Assembly: GCA_020637395.1 (NCBI GenBank) | Contig: JACJWA010000001.1 | Span: 992,001-1,056,000 of the forward strand | Direction: 5' to 3' | DNA from: Calditrichota bacterium | GTDB lineage: Bacteria > Electryoneota > RPQS01 | DNA: 64,000 nucleotides | In this document: positions 15,985 to 23,399 of the stretch, one piece after another | Numbering within the stretch: the stretch's first letter is position 1 | Layout of the letters: each line of letters opens with the position of its first letter | Notes under the pieces: model-generated | The model's input: only the letters and a program-made list of their open reading frames with translations | What the model was told of the DNA's origin: nothing | Database searches by the model: none | Translations under genes and position numbers: made by a program

Positions 15985-16853
15985 GCAAGCAAAGCGTGTT
16001 TCCACGAGTCACCGCTCCGCAGATCATCCGCTGCAAGGAAGAGAAGCGGAAAGTCGTTGGCTTGACCGCTTACGACGCGGTGTTTGCGGCGTTGGAAGAA
16101 GAAGCCGGAGTGGATTTTCTGCTCGTTGGAGATAGCGCGGGCAATGTCATCGCCGGGCATGCCACGACGATTCCCATGACCATGGACGCGATGTTGTTTC
16201 TGACGCGCTGCGTCTCGAGGGGAACGTCGCGAGTTATGGTTGTCGCCGACATGCCGTTCGGGTCATTTCAAGTTTCAACCGAAGAAGCACTGCACAATGC
16301 GATTCGATTCTTGAAAGAAGGCGGGGCGCAGGCAGTTAAGCTCGAAGGCGCGGGATACCTGCTGCCGACAATCAGGCGAATGGTTGAGGCCGGAATTCCG
16401 GTTATGGGGCATTTGGGACTGACTCCGCAAATGATCAACGTCTTTGGCGGCTATGGGGTTCAAGCAACCACGGCCCAAGAAGGCGAACAACTGATTCAAC
16501 AGGCGCGCGATCTTGAAGAGGCCGGATGTTTCGCAATCGTCTTGGAGAAGATTCCGGCGAGTCTTGCTGAGCGGGTTACCGAGGTCATCAAGATTCCCAC
16601 AATTGGCATCGGATCCGGCGCCGGATGTGACGGACAAATCCTTGTGAACTACGATCTGCTCGGCGTTTTTGACAAGTTCAAGCCGCGATTTGTGCGGCAC
16701 TACATGAATGGCGCGGAGCAGATTCGCAACGCCGTCAGCGCATGGGTGAGTGACGTGCGAGAAGGGAGCTTCCCCGGTAAGAGCGAGTCTTACGACGCAA
16801 AGCCGCAAAGAGTTGAGCCCAAAGCAGCCAAGCGGGGCCGCAAAGCGGAATGA
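15981..16853 (+). CDS. panB: PanB, 3-methyl-2-oxobutanoate hydroxymethyltransferase
   Basis: The first committed enzyme of pantothenate (coenzyme A) synthesis, transferring a hydroxymethyl group to ketoisovalerate. It has 290 residues and family blocks LTAYDA, VGDSAGNVIAGH and MGHLGLTPQ, plus the metal and active-site region VVADMPFGSF. The ATG at 15981 is chosen over an upstream GTG because GGAAGGAG (15966-15973) precedes it and it overlaps the mnmA stop as ATGA. The tail is Lys/Arg-rich. panC follows with another ATGA overlap. Confidence 0.96.
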   Translation: MSKQSVFPRVTAPQIIRCKEEKRKVVGLTAYDAVFAALEEEAGVDFLLVGDSAGNVIAGHATTIPMTMDAMLFLTRCVSRGTSRVMVVADMPFGSFQVSTEEALHNAIRFLKEGGAQAVKLEGAGYLLPTIRRMVEAGIPVMGHLGLTPQMINVFGGYGVQATTAQEGEQLIQQARDLEEAGCFAIVLEKIPASLAERVTEVIKIPTIGIGSGAGCDGQILVNYDLLGVFDKFKPRFVRHYMNGAEQIRNAVSAWVSDVREGSFPGKSESYDAKPQRVEPKAAKRGRKAE

Positions 16854-17710
16854 AGGTCGTCACCTCGCACGCGGATCTCAAAATCGCACTGGATCCGATT
16901 TGGCGGTGCGGCGCTCCGATTGGATTCATTCCCACCATGGGCGCGCTGCACGAAGGCCACCTCAGTCTGATGCGACTGTGCGGTCCATGCGATGTTCGTG
17001 TGGCTTCCATTTTCGTGAATCCCACTCAGTTTGGACCGAAAGAAGATTTTGGCCTGTATCCCCGAACGCTCGAAGATGACCTGAAGCTCCTTGAGCATGA
17101 GGGCCTTGACATCGTTTACGTGCCAACCGTCGAGGACATGTATGGCGCGTCCGACGGTGTTTCTGTTCGGGCCGGCAAACTGGGTGAAAAGTGGGAAGGT
17201 GTGATTCGACCGGGACACTTTGATGGTGTGTTGACGGTGGTCTTGAAGTTCTTTTCGCGGATTCGTCCGGACCTGGCGGTGTTTGGCGAAAAGGATTTTC
17301 AGCAACTGACGCTTATTCGGGCGATGTGCCGTAGTCTGGATTTGCCTATACGAATTGTCGCGGGGGAAACGGTGCGCGAGGCCGACGGATTGGCCATGTC
17401 ATCGCGAAACCGCTTCTTGAAACATGCTGCGCGGGAGCGGGCGGCAACGCTCTATCGAGCGCTCAGGAGAGGACAGTCTGCATTTGCAGAAGGAGATTCG
17501 TCGCTCGCAGTTGTTCGGGAGCAGATGAAGGCTGAACTTGCCGACGATATTGAAGTGGACTACCTGACGGTTCTGGACTCCGAATCCCTTGAAGAATCCG
17601 ATCCGGTCAGACCCACAGGGCGTCTGCTTGGTGCGGTTCGACTGGGGAGCGTCCGCTTGATTGACAACATGCCGATTTCAGACGCAACTCTGGAACTTTC
17701 AAGAGCCTGA
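16850..17710 (+). CDS. panC: PanC, pantothenate synthetase
   Basis: A 286-residue ligase that condenses pantoate and beta-alanine with ATP. PTMGALHEGHLSLM (about 26-39) is the HIGH-containing nucleotide-binding block, FVNPTQFGPKEDF follows it, and the second signature region is MSSRNRFL. The ATG overlaps the panB stop (ATGA), so the two are coupled. panD is not in the window. Length and motif order are normal. Confidence 0.97.
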   Translation: MKVVTSHADLKIALDPIWRCGAPIGFIPTMGALHEGHLSLMRLCGPCDVRVASIFVNPTQFGPKEDFGLYPRTLEDDLKLLEHEGLDIVYVPTVEDMYGASDGVSVRAGKLGEKWEGVIRPGHFDGVLTVVLKFFSRIRPDLAVFGEKDFQQLTLIRAMCRSLDLPIRIVAGETVREADGLAMSSRNRFLKHAARERAATLYRALRRGQSAFAEGDSSLAVVREQMKAELADDIEVDYLTVLDSESLEESDPVRPTGRLLGAVRLGSVRLIDNMPISDATLELSRA

Positions 17711-17723
17711 ACCAGTATTCGAC

Positions 17724-18473
17724 ATGAAGATCTCTGCTCTCGCCATTGTGATCTTGGCCGCCGGGAAGGGCACCCGGATGAACAGCGATTTGCCCAAGGT
17801 TTTACACAAAGTGGCAGGTCGCGAGCTGATATTGCGTGTACTGGACGTGGCAAACGAGCTTGACCCAGTAGAGACAGTTGTCGTCGTCGGTCACCAAAAA
17901 GAGCTGGTTCAGGCCGCTATTCACGGCTCTGGGGTGAAAACCGCCGTGCAAGACCCTCCCAAGGGAACGGGTCACGCCGTCATGCAGGCGGAAGCTGCTC
18001 TGACTGACGACGCAAAAAACGTTCTGATCCTTTCTGGTGATGTTCCCTTATTACGGGCAGATACCTTGATACGTCTTGTTCGCGATCACATCATCGCCGC
18101 TTGCCAATTGACCGTCTTGTCAACTGCTGCACCGAATCCCCATGGCTACGGGCGAATCCTGCGCGATGAGTCTGGAAGCTTTGCAGGCATTGTGGAGGAA
18201 CGCGACGCCACGGACGAACAGCGCAAGATCAGAGAAATCAATAGCGGAGTCTATGTCGTTGAGAAGACTGAGCTGTTTTCTGCGCTGAAAGACGTCAAGC
18301 CGAACAATGCCAAGGCTGAGTATTACCTGACAGACATCGTCGGAATTCTCCGTGAGCAAGGGGCAAAGATTCAGGCTGTTTCACATGGGAGTTTTGACGA
18401 ATTGCAGGGGATAAACACGCCGGAAGAACTACTTCGGGCCGAGCAACAGCTAAAGACCCGGATTGTCGGCTGA
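17724..18473 (+). CDS. Stand-alone GlmU-type UDP-N-acetylglucosamine uridylyltransferase domain
   Basis: A nucleotidyltransferase of 249 residues matching the N-terminal half of GlmU. LAAGKGTRM followed by LPKVLHKVAG is the nucleotide-binding signature, and LSGDVPLL and INSGVYVV are later conserved blocks. It stops where GlmU would continue into the left-handed beta-helix acetyltransferase domain, which is absent here. It may work as a monofunctional uridylyltransferase with a separate acetyltransferase elsewhere, or act on another sugar phosphate. The start is ATG 17724, 13 bases after panC. Confidence 0.85.
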   Translation: MKISALAIVILAAGKGTRMNSDLPKVLHKVAGRELILRVLDVANELDPVETVVVVGHQKELVQAAIHGSGVKTAVQDPPKGTGHAVMQAEAALTDDAKNVLILSGDVPLLRADTLIRLVRDHIIAACQLTVLSTAAPNPHGYGRILRDESGSFAGIVEERDATDEQRKIREINSGVYVVEKTELFSALKDVKPNNAKAEYYLTDIVGILREQGAKIQAVSHGSFDELQGINTPEELLRAEQQLKTRIVG

Positions 18474-18477
18474 AGTC

Positions 18478-18506
18478 TTGATTTTCAATGTATTTGTGCT
18501 TAACTT
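18478..18506 (+). promoter_or_regulatory. Possible promoter for the 172-residue secreted protein
   Basis: TTGATT (18478-18483) and TAACTT (18501-18506) are 17 bases apart. The same -10 hexamer and spacing occur in the minus-strand promoter at 12677. A GGAG ribosome-binding site lies between this and the ATG at 18536. Confidence 0.45.
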
Positions 18507-18535
18507 ACGGTTCGACTTAAATTGCGGAGTTTCAC

Positions 18536-19054
18536 ATGAGCCGCTGGCTTGTTGTTCTGGCCGTTTGCGCAGTACTTTCCAGCACGTCCGTCGTGCTGGC
18601 TCAATTCCGTGCTCAGCAGAGCTCGAGCCCGACTTCCGAGTATTTGCGCGATCATGAGCAGCAACAGCTAAGTCTCAATGCAGTGCGCGGCCTGTTGGAT
18701 CCTTCGCGAATGAAAATGTCGCACTCCGTCAGCTTTGGCTATGCCAGTCTTGGCGGCACAGGAGTCTCGCGCGGCTTGTACATGAACCGCATTGACTATC
18801 AGTTGGCCAAACCGCTGATGTTGACCACGCACCTCGGTTATCAGTTCCAACCCAGTGGTCCTGCTGAATGGAATCCCGCCACTACAGGTCAGGATTTTGT
18901 AGGCGCCGCCGATCTGACTTGGCAGCCGACTTCCAATGCGCTGTTTCGTTTGTCCGTCGCAAAGGGAATGGCGCCTTCCAACATGTACGGATACTCACCC
19001 TACGGCAGCTGGGGCTATGGCTACCAGCCATGGATGTTTCCCGGTAGACCGTAG
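18536..19054 (+). CDS. Small exported protein, possible outer-membrane component
   Basis: A 172-residue protein with a signal peptide (WLVVLAVCAVLSSTSVVLAQ). The mature part contains beta-strand-like stretches (SHSVSFGYASLGG, LTTHLGYQFQPSG, NALFRLSVAKGM) and ends in a Tyr/Gly/Pro-rich tail (YGYSPYGSWGYGYQPW). It is too short for a normal barrel, but it could be a small one or a surface protein. A terminator follows at 19131, so it is probably a single-gene transcript. No family is recognised. Confidence 0.6.
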   Translation: MSRWLVVLAVCAVLSSTSVVLAQFRAQQSSSPTSEYLRDHEQQQLSLNAVRGLLDPSRMKMSHSVSFGYASLGGTGVSRGLYMNRIDYQLAKPLMLTTHLGYQFQPSGPAEWNPATTGQDFVGAADLTWQPTSNALFRLSVAKGMAPSNMYGYSPYGSWGYGYQPWMFPGRP

Positions 19055-19130
19055 CGCGGCGTGAGCACTTCTATCGAGAACTTGTTTCATCAGTTTGCAC
19101 GCCTGCCGGATCGGTTGGCCATTTGAAGCG

Positions 19131-19162
19131 ACCGGGAGTGACAAGTTCTCGGTTGTTTTTTT
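19131..19162 (+). terminator. Rho-independent terminator
   Basis: ACCGGGAG (19131-19138) pairs with TTCTCGGT (19146-19153), including two G-T pairs, around a seven-base loop, then a run of seven T residues (19156-19162). It ends the 172-residue protein gene. Confidence 0.8.
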
Positions 19163-19229
19163 GCCGCCCGGCCGCCGCGTCATACCCTTCCCCACCTTGT
19201 GATTTGACTTAGACTTCTGGAGATTTCGA

Positions 19230-19778
19230 CTGAGCACTGTTCAACCCTTTGATCTTGCCAAGCAGATTGCCCAGGCTGCGCTGGAAAAAAAAGCTGAAGA
19301 CGTTAAGATTCTTGATCTCACCGAGCTTGACACGGTGACGGACTACTTTGTGATCTGCACAGGTGAGGTCAATCAGCAGGTCAAGGCTATCGCCACACAT
19401 ATTGAACGCAGCGCGCGCGAGACGCTTGGCGAAAAAGCCGCTCATCGCGAAGGCATGGACGCGCTGAACTGGGTCTTGATAGACTACATTGACGTGGTTG
19501 CGCACGTTTTTCGCCCGAGCTTCAGAGACTACTATCGCTTGGAAGACTTATGGAGCGATGCTCCGGTGATCGAAGTTCGCGATGGAGAGATTGTGAGCAA
19601 GCCAGCGGTGAAGAAGGCCGCGAAGCGACCCGCCGCCAAGAAGAAAGCAGTCAAGAAGTCCGCTGCCAAGCGCAAGACTCCGGTCAAGAGGGCCGCGGTA
19701 AAAAAGAAAGCCGCGAAGAAGGCAGTCAAGAAAGCACCTGCAAAGACCGCGCGCAAGACGCGAAGCAAGTCCGCGTGA
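19230..19778 (+). CDS. rsfS: RsfS, ribosome silencing factor, with histone H1-like tail (CTG start)
   Basis: RsfS binds ribosomal protein L14 and blocks subunit joining when nutrients are short. The core contains FDLAKQIAQAALEKKAEDV, VTDYFVICTGE and the later WVLIDYIDVVAHVF, which are typical. The frame is closed by a TGA shortly upstream and has no ATG, GTG or TTG before GTG 19335, which would remove the first 35 conserved residues. CTG 19230 is preceded by GGAG (19219-19222) at seven bases, so I take it as the start (182 residues). About 60 C-terminal residues are almost only Lys, Ala, Arg and Pro. It overlaps argS by GTGA. Confidence 0.9.
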   Translation: MSTVQPFDLAKQIAQAALEKKAEDVKILDLTELDTVTDYFVICTGEVNQQVKAIATHIERSARETLGEKAAHREGMDALNWVLIDYIDVVAHVFRPSFRDYYRLEDLWSDAPVIEVRDGEIVSKPAVKKAAKRPAAKKKAVKKSAAKRKTPVKRAAVKKKAAKKAVKKAPAKTARKTRSKSA

Positions 19779-21415
19779 GACGGGCGCACACACATCTTTC
19801 CGCTGCGCTGACCGCCGCACTGAAAGCGCAGGGTGTGGAATTGCCGACGGTCACGCTCGAGAAACCGCGTGATCCCGCGCATGGCGACATCGCGACCAAT
19901 GCGGCGCTTGTTCACGCAAAAGCATTGAAAGTTGCTCCGCGCGCCCTGGCAGAAAAACTGCTCGCGGAGTTGGAACTTGATCCGAGCTTGCTCACGTGCG
20001 AAGGAGTCGCCGGGCCTGGATTCATCAACTTTCGATTCGCGTCTGCCTACTTGCAGTCGCTGGTTGGACAAGCGCTTGAGCGTTCTGAGGAGTTTGGTCG
20101 GAGTGACCTGCTTGCCGGAAAAAGAATTCTGATCGAATTCGTTTCAGCCAATCCCACAGGACCGCTCAATGTTGTGAGTGCGCGTGCAGCCGCGGTAGGC
20201 GATGCGCTTTGCCGGATCTATCGGGAGCTTGGCGCCGAGTGCGACGGAGAGTTCTATGTCAACGACGCGGGAAATCAGGTGGACCTGTTGGGCCGCTCCG
20301 TGCTTGCGCAGTATGAAACGCTCCGGGGAAACGTCACGGAGATTCCTGAAGGCGGGTATCACGGGGAATACCTGAATAGCTTCGCGCGAAGCGTTTTAGA
20401 CTCTTCGGGCGATGTTTACCATGACATGCCTGAGGACGAGGCCGCTGCTGCGCTGGGGAAACTGGCGATTGAACATCACATCGCCATGCATCGTCACTCG
20501 CTGGAAGCCTTTCGCGTGCAAATGTCCAGTTGGTTTCACGAAAGCGCGCTCCGGGACAAGCGCGCCGAGTGGAAAGCGCTTGAAGAACTGGAGCGGCGCG
20601 GGGCGATCTTCGAGAAGGATGGAGCAAAGTTTGTCCTGACGTCAGAGTTCGGCGATACGCAAGACTGGGTGGTGGTCACGTCGCAGGGAAAACCGACGTA
20701 CTTCCTTCCGGATATTGCCTATCACTTGGACAAGTTCCACAGGGGATACGATCTCATTTTGGACATACTTGGTCCGGATCATCACTCGTACATCACAAAG
20801 ATGACCGCCGCCATGTCCGCGCTGGGCGAAGACGCGAAGCGGCTCGAAATCATGCTGCTGCAGCACATCACGCTTTTGCGCGACGGCGAACCCGTGAAGA
20901 TGTCCAAGCGAGCCGGACAGATCATTGAGATGGACGAACTGCTGGAAGAAGTGGGCGTGGACGCCGCAAGATATTTCTTTTTGTTGCGCCGAACGTCCAC
21001 GCCGCTGGACTTCGACATTGAGCTTGCGAAGCGACAGTCGGATGACAACCCGGTGTTTTATGCACAGTATGCTCATGCACGAATCGCGTCCATCTTTCGG
21101 CGCGCGGAGCTTGAGCCCCCGACAAGCGCCAGTCATCTTGATCTGCTGACACATGACGAAGAACTGACGTTGCTGCGCAGATTGCGCGAGTTGAATGACG
21201 TTCTGGCGGACTGTGCGGACAGTCGGGATCCTCACGCGCTCACGGTTTGGCTGCGGGAAGTTGCCGCACAGTTTCATCGTTTCTATCATCATTGCCGCGT
21301 CCTGACGACGCCGGCAGAACTTCAAACGGCGCGGCTCTGCTTATGCCGTGCCACCCAAATCGCCCTCAAGCGCGGGCTTGCGCTGTGCGGCGTTCACGCA
21401 CCTATGGAGATGTAG
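19775..21415 (+). CDS. argS: ArgS, arginyl-tRNA synthetase, with altered HIGH motif
   Basis: A class I aminoacyl-tRNA synthetase of 546 residues. The GTG at 19775 overlaps the rsfS stop. The block SANPTGPLNVVSARAA aligns with the usual NPTGPLHVGHxR segment, so the HIGH-equivalent tetrapeptide here is NVVS, without either histidine. The second signature KMSKR is intact (EPVKMSKRAGQ), as are FYVNDAGNQVDLLG and the C-terminal anticodon-binding domain (YAQYAHARIASIFRR). Length and the rest of the sequence are normal, so I regard it as functional. Confidence 0.93.
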   Translation: MRRAHTHLSAALTAALKAQGVELPTVTLEKPRDPAHGDIATNAALVHAKALKVAPRALAEKLLAELELDPSLLTCEGVAGPGFINFRFASAYLQSLVGQALERSEEFGRSDLLAGKRILIEFVSANPTGPLNVVSARAAAVGDALCRIYRELGAECDGEFYVNDAGNQVDLLGRSVLAQYETLRGNVTEIPEGGYHGEYLNSFARSVLDSSGDVYHDMPEDEAAAALGKLAIEHHIAMHRHSLEAFRVQMSSWFHESALRDKRAEWKALEELERRGAIFEKDGAKFVLTSEFGDTQDWVVVTSQGKPTYFLPDIAYHLDKFHRGYDLILDILGPDHHSYITKMTAAMSALGEDAKRLEIMLLQHITLLRDGEPVKMSKRAGQIIEMDELLEEVGVDAARYFFLLRRTSTPLDFDIELAKRQSDDNPVFYAQYAHARIASIFRRAELEPPTSASHLDLLTHDEELTLLRRLRELNDVLADCADSRDPHALTVWLREVAAQFHRFYHHCRVLTTPAELQTARLCLCRATQIALKRGLALCGVHAPMEM

Positions 21416-21417
21416 TT

Positions 21418-22365
21418 TTGAGTTCCGTATCGAGTTCCAAGAAAGTGAATAAGGCCGCAGAGCCTCAAGTCGTGGTGGTCGGAAGTGTGGCGGTGGATGT
21501 GCTCCACACTCCTTCCGTTGAAGGCAAAGTAGTCTTGGGCGGATCCGCTTTTCATTTCGCAAACGCTGCCTCACGATTTGCCTCGGTCGGTATGGTGGGA
21601 GCCGTTGGTGAAGACTATCCGTTTGAGCAGGCAGAGTTCCTGAGACGGAGAAAAGTTGATTTCGGCGGAGTGGAGGTCAAGCCGGGTCAGACCTTCCTGT
21701 GGGAGGGCCGCTATCACGAGGGCTTTCGCACCCGCGAGACGATTCGCACCGAACTCGGAGTTTTTGAACATTTCGCGCCGACGCTGCCCGCGTCCTATCG
21801 TCAGCCCGACATCCTGTTCCTTGCGGCAATCGAACCTCGCTTGCAATTGGAAGTTCTGCGACAAGTAAAACGTCCGAAGCTTGTGGCGATTGACACGTTT
21901 CAACTTTGGATTGACATCGCTCGCAACGATTTCATGAAAGTCTTGAAACAAGTTGACCTTCTGTTCGTGGACGAATTCGAAGCCAGACATCTCACCGGCG
22001 CGGACAGTTTGATTCGCGCCGCGCGTGACTTGCAAAGTTTCGGTCCGAAGTGGGTCATCGTGAAAAAAGGAGAGCACGGCAGTTTTCTCGCGTCACCAAA
22101 CGGACTGTTCATGACTCAACCGTTTCCAGTTGAGCAAGTGGTTGACCCCACCGGCGCGGGAGATTCCTATGCAGGCACGCTGCTGGGATATCTTGCTGCG
22201 GCGAAGACGATCAATGAAACGAACATCCGACGCGGCATGCAGTGGGCGAGTGTAGTCGGCTCGTTCTATGTCCAAGGATTTGGTCCGGATGGCTTGAAAG
22301 ACCGCTCACGCGATGAACTCATTGATAGGCACAAGGCATTGCTTGCCATGACTCAGGTTCGATGA
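21418..22365 (+). CDS. PfkB-family sugar or nucleoside kinase
   Basis: A ribokinase-fold kinase of 315 residues. VVVGSVAVDVL and LGGSAFHFANAASRF are the N-terminal PfkB signature, and DPTGAGDSYAGTLLG contains the anion hole and catalytic aspartate. The start TTG 21418 is supported by GGAG eight bases upstream and lies just after the argS stop. It overlaps mtnA by ATGA, so the substrate may be connected with methylthioribose, ribose or adenosine recycling. The substrate cannot be read from the sequence. Confidence 0.9.
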   Translation: MSSVSSSKKVNKAAEPQVVVVGSVAVDVLHTPSVEGKVVLGGSAFHFANAASRFASVGMVGAVGEDYPFEQAEFLRRRKVDFGGVEVKPGQTFLWEGRYHEGFRTRETIRTELGVFEHFAPTLPASYRQPDILFLAAIEPRLQLEVLRQVKRPKLVAIDTFQLWIDIARNDFMKVLKQVDLLFVDEFEARHLTGADSLIRAARDLQSFGPKWVIVKKGEHGSFLASPNGLFMTQPFPVEQVVDPTGAGDSYAGTLLGYLAAAKTINETNIRRGMQWASVVGSFYVQGFGPDGLKDRSRDELIDRHKALLAMTQVR

Positions 22366-23360
22366 GCAAAGTCACCCCGCTAAAATGGGTGCAAGGTGAA
22401 TTGCTGATCCTGGACCAGCGACTTCTGCCCGGCAAGGAAAAATGGATTGTCGCCAAGCGAGCGGAAACCGTTGCCCGCGCGATTGAGTCTCTTGCAGTGC
22501 GCGGCGCTCCGGCCATCGGCATTGCGGCGGCCTACGGCGTCGCCCTGGAAGCGCAGCGGCCGGGCATCACGAAGCAGGAGCTTTCCGCCGTCATAGAACG
22601 ACTCAAGAGCACTCGCCCAACCGGTTTCAATCTGTTCAGCGCGCTTGACCGGATGAATCAAATCATTGAGTCTGGTGCACAGATCAAGTCTGCGGCGTTC
22701 CTGAAGGAAGCGAGAGCGATTCACTCTGAGGACGCAGCCGCGTGTGACGCCATGGCCGCCGCGGGACTCTCATTGTTCGATACGGAAGAGTGTGTGCTGA
22801 CCTACTGCAACACCGGTGCGCTAGCCACCGGAGGAATTGGCACTGCACTGGGTGTCATTCGCACCGGATTCAAGGCGAAGAAAGTCCGCGAAGTGTTTGC
22901 TTGCGAATCTCGTCCAGTAGGGCAAGGTGCTCGCTTGACCGTCTGGGAATGCGCGAAGGAGAGAATCCCGGTCACTCTGATTTGTGACAACATGGTGGCC
23001 GCTCTCATGTCCGCCGGAAAAGTGCAGCGCGTATTTGTCGGCGCGGACCGCATTGCGCGGAATGGAGATTCGAGCAACAAGATCGGAACTCAGGGCGTTG
23101 CGGTGATCGCGGCGAAGTTTGACATTCCGTTTCATGTTGTTGCCCCGTCAACGACCATTGACTTCTCGTTAGGCAGTGGTGCTGAAATTCGCATTGAGGA
23201 ACGAACTTCTTCTGAGGTCTTGCGCTGCACTCCGGGTTTAGAGAAAGTGAAAGGCGTCAGTGTATGGAACCCAGCTTTTGACGTCACTCCGGCGGCATTG
23301 ATCCATTCGATTATTACGGAGCGCGGGATTCACCGCCCTCCATTCAATTTCACACGTTAG
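22362..23360 (+). CDS. mtnA: MtnA, S-methyl-5-thioribose-1-phosphate isomerase
   Basis: This 332-residue enzyme isomerises methylthioribose-1-phosphate to the ribulose form in methionine salvage. RGAPAIGIAAAYG is the family's N-terminal signature, C149 (TYCNTGAL) and D229 (VGADRIARNGD) are the catalytic pair, and NKIGTQGVAVIAA follows. It is coupled to the PfkB kinase upstream. No other methionine salvage gene is in the window, and the protein could also process deoxy- or ribose-phosphates as some family members do. Confidence 0.94.
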   Translation: MSKVTPLKWVQGELLILDQRLLPGKEKWIVAKRAETVARAIESLAVRGAPAIGIAAAYGVALEAQRPGITKQELSAVIERLKSTRPTGFNLFSALDRMNQIIESGAQIKSAAFLKEARAIHSEDAAACDAMAAAGLSLFDTEECVLTYCNTGALATGGIGTALGVIRTGFKAKKVREVFACESRPVGQGARLTVWECAKERIPVTLICDNMVAALMSAGKVQRVFVGADRIARNGDSSNKIGTQGVAVIAAKFDIPFHVVAPSTTIDFSLGSGAEIRIEERTSSEVLRCTPGLEKVKGVSVWNPAFDVTPAALIHSIITERGIHRPPFNFTR

Positions 23361-23399
23361 GCTTTCATCCAACGTTACTTCCAAATGAGGGATTGAGGC

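Noticed and set aside
19550..19774. Longer N-terminus for argS
   Set aside because: The extra frame is the shifted reading of the rsfS tail; GTG 19775 overlaps the rsfS stop and fits the ArgRS N-terminus.
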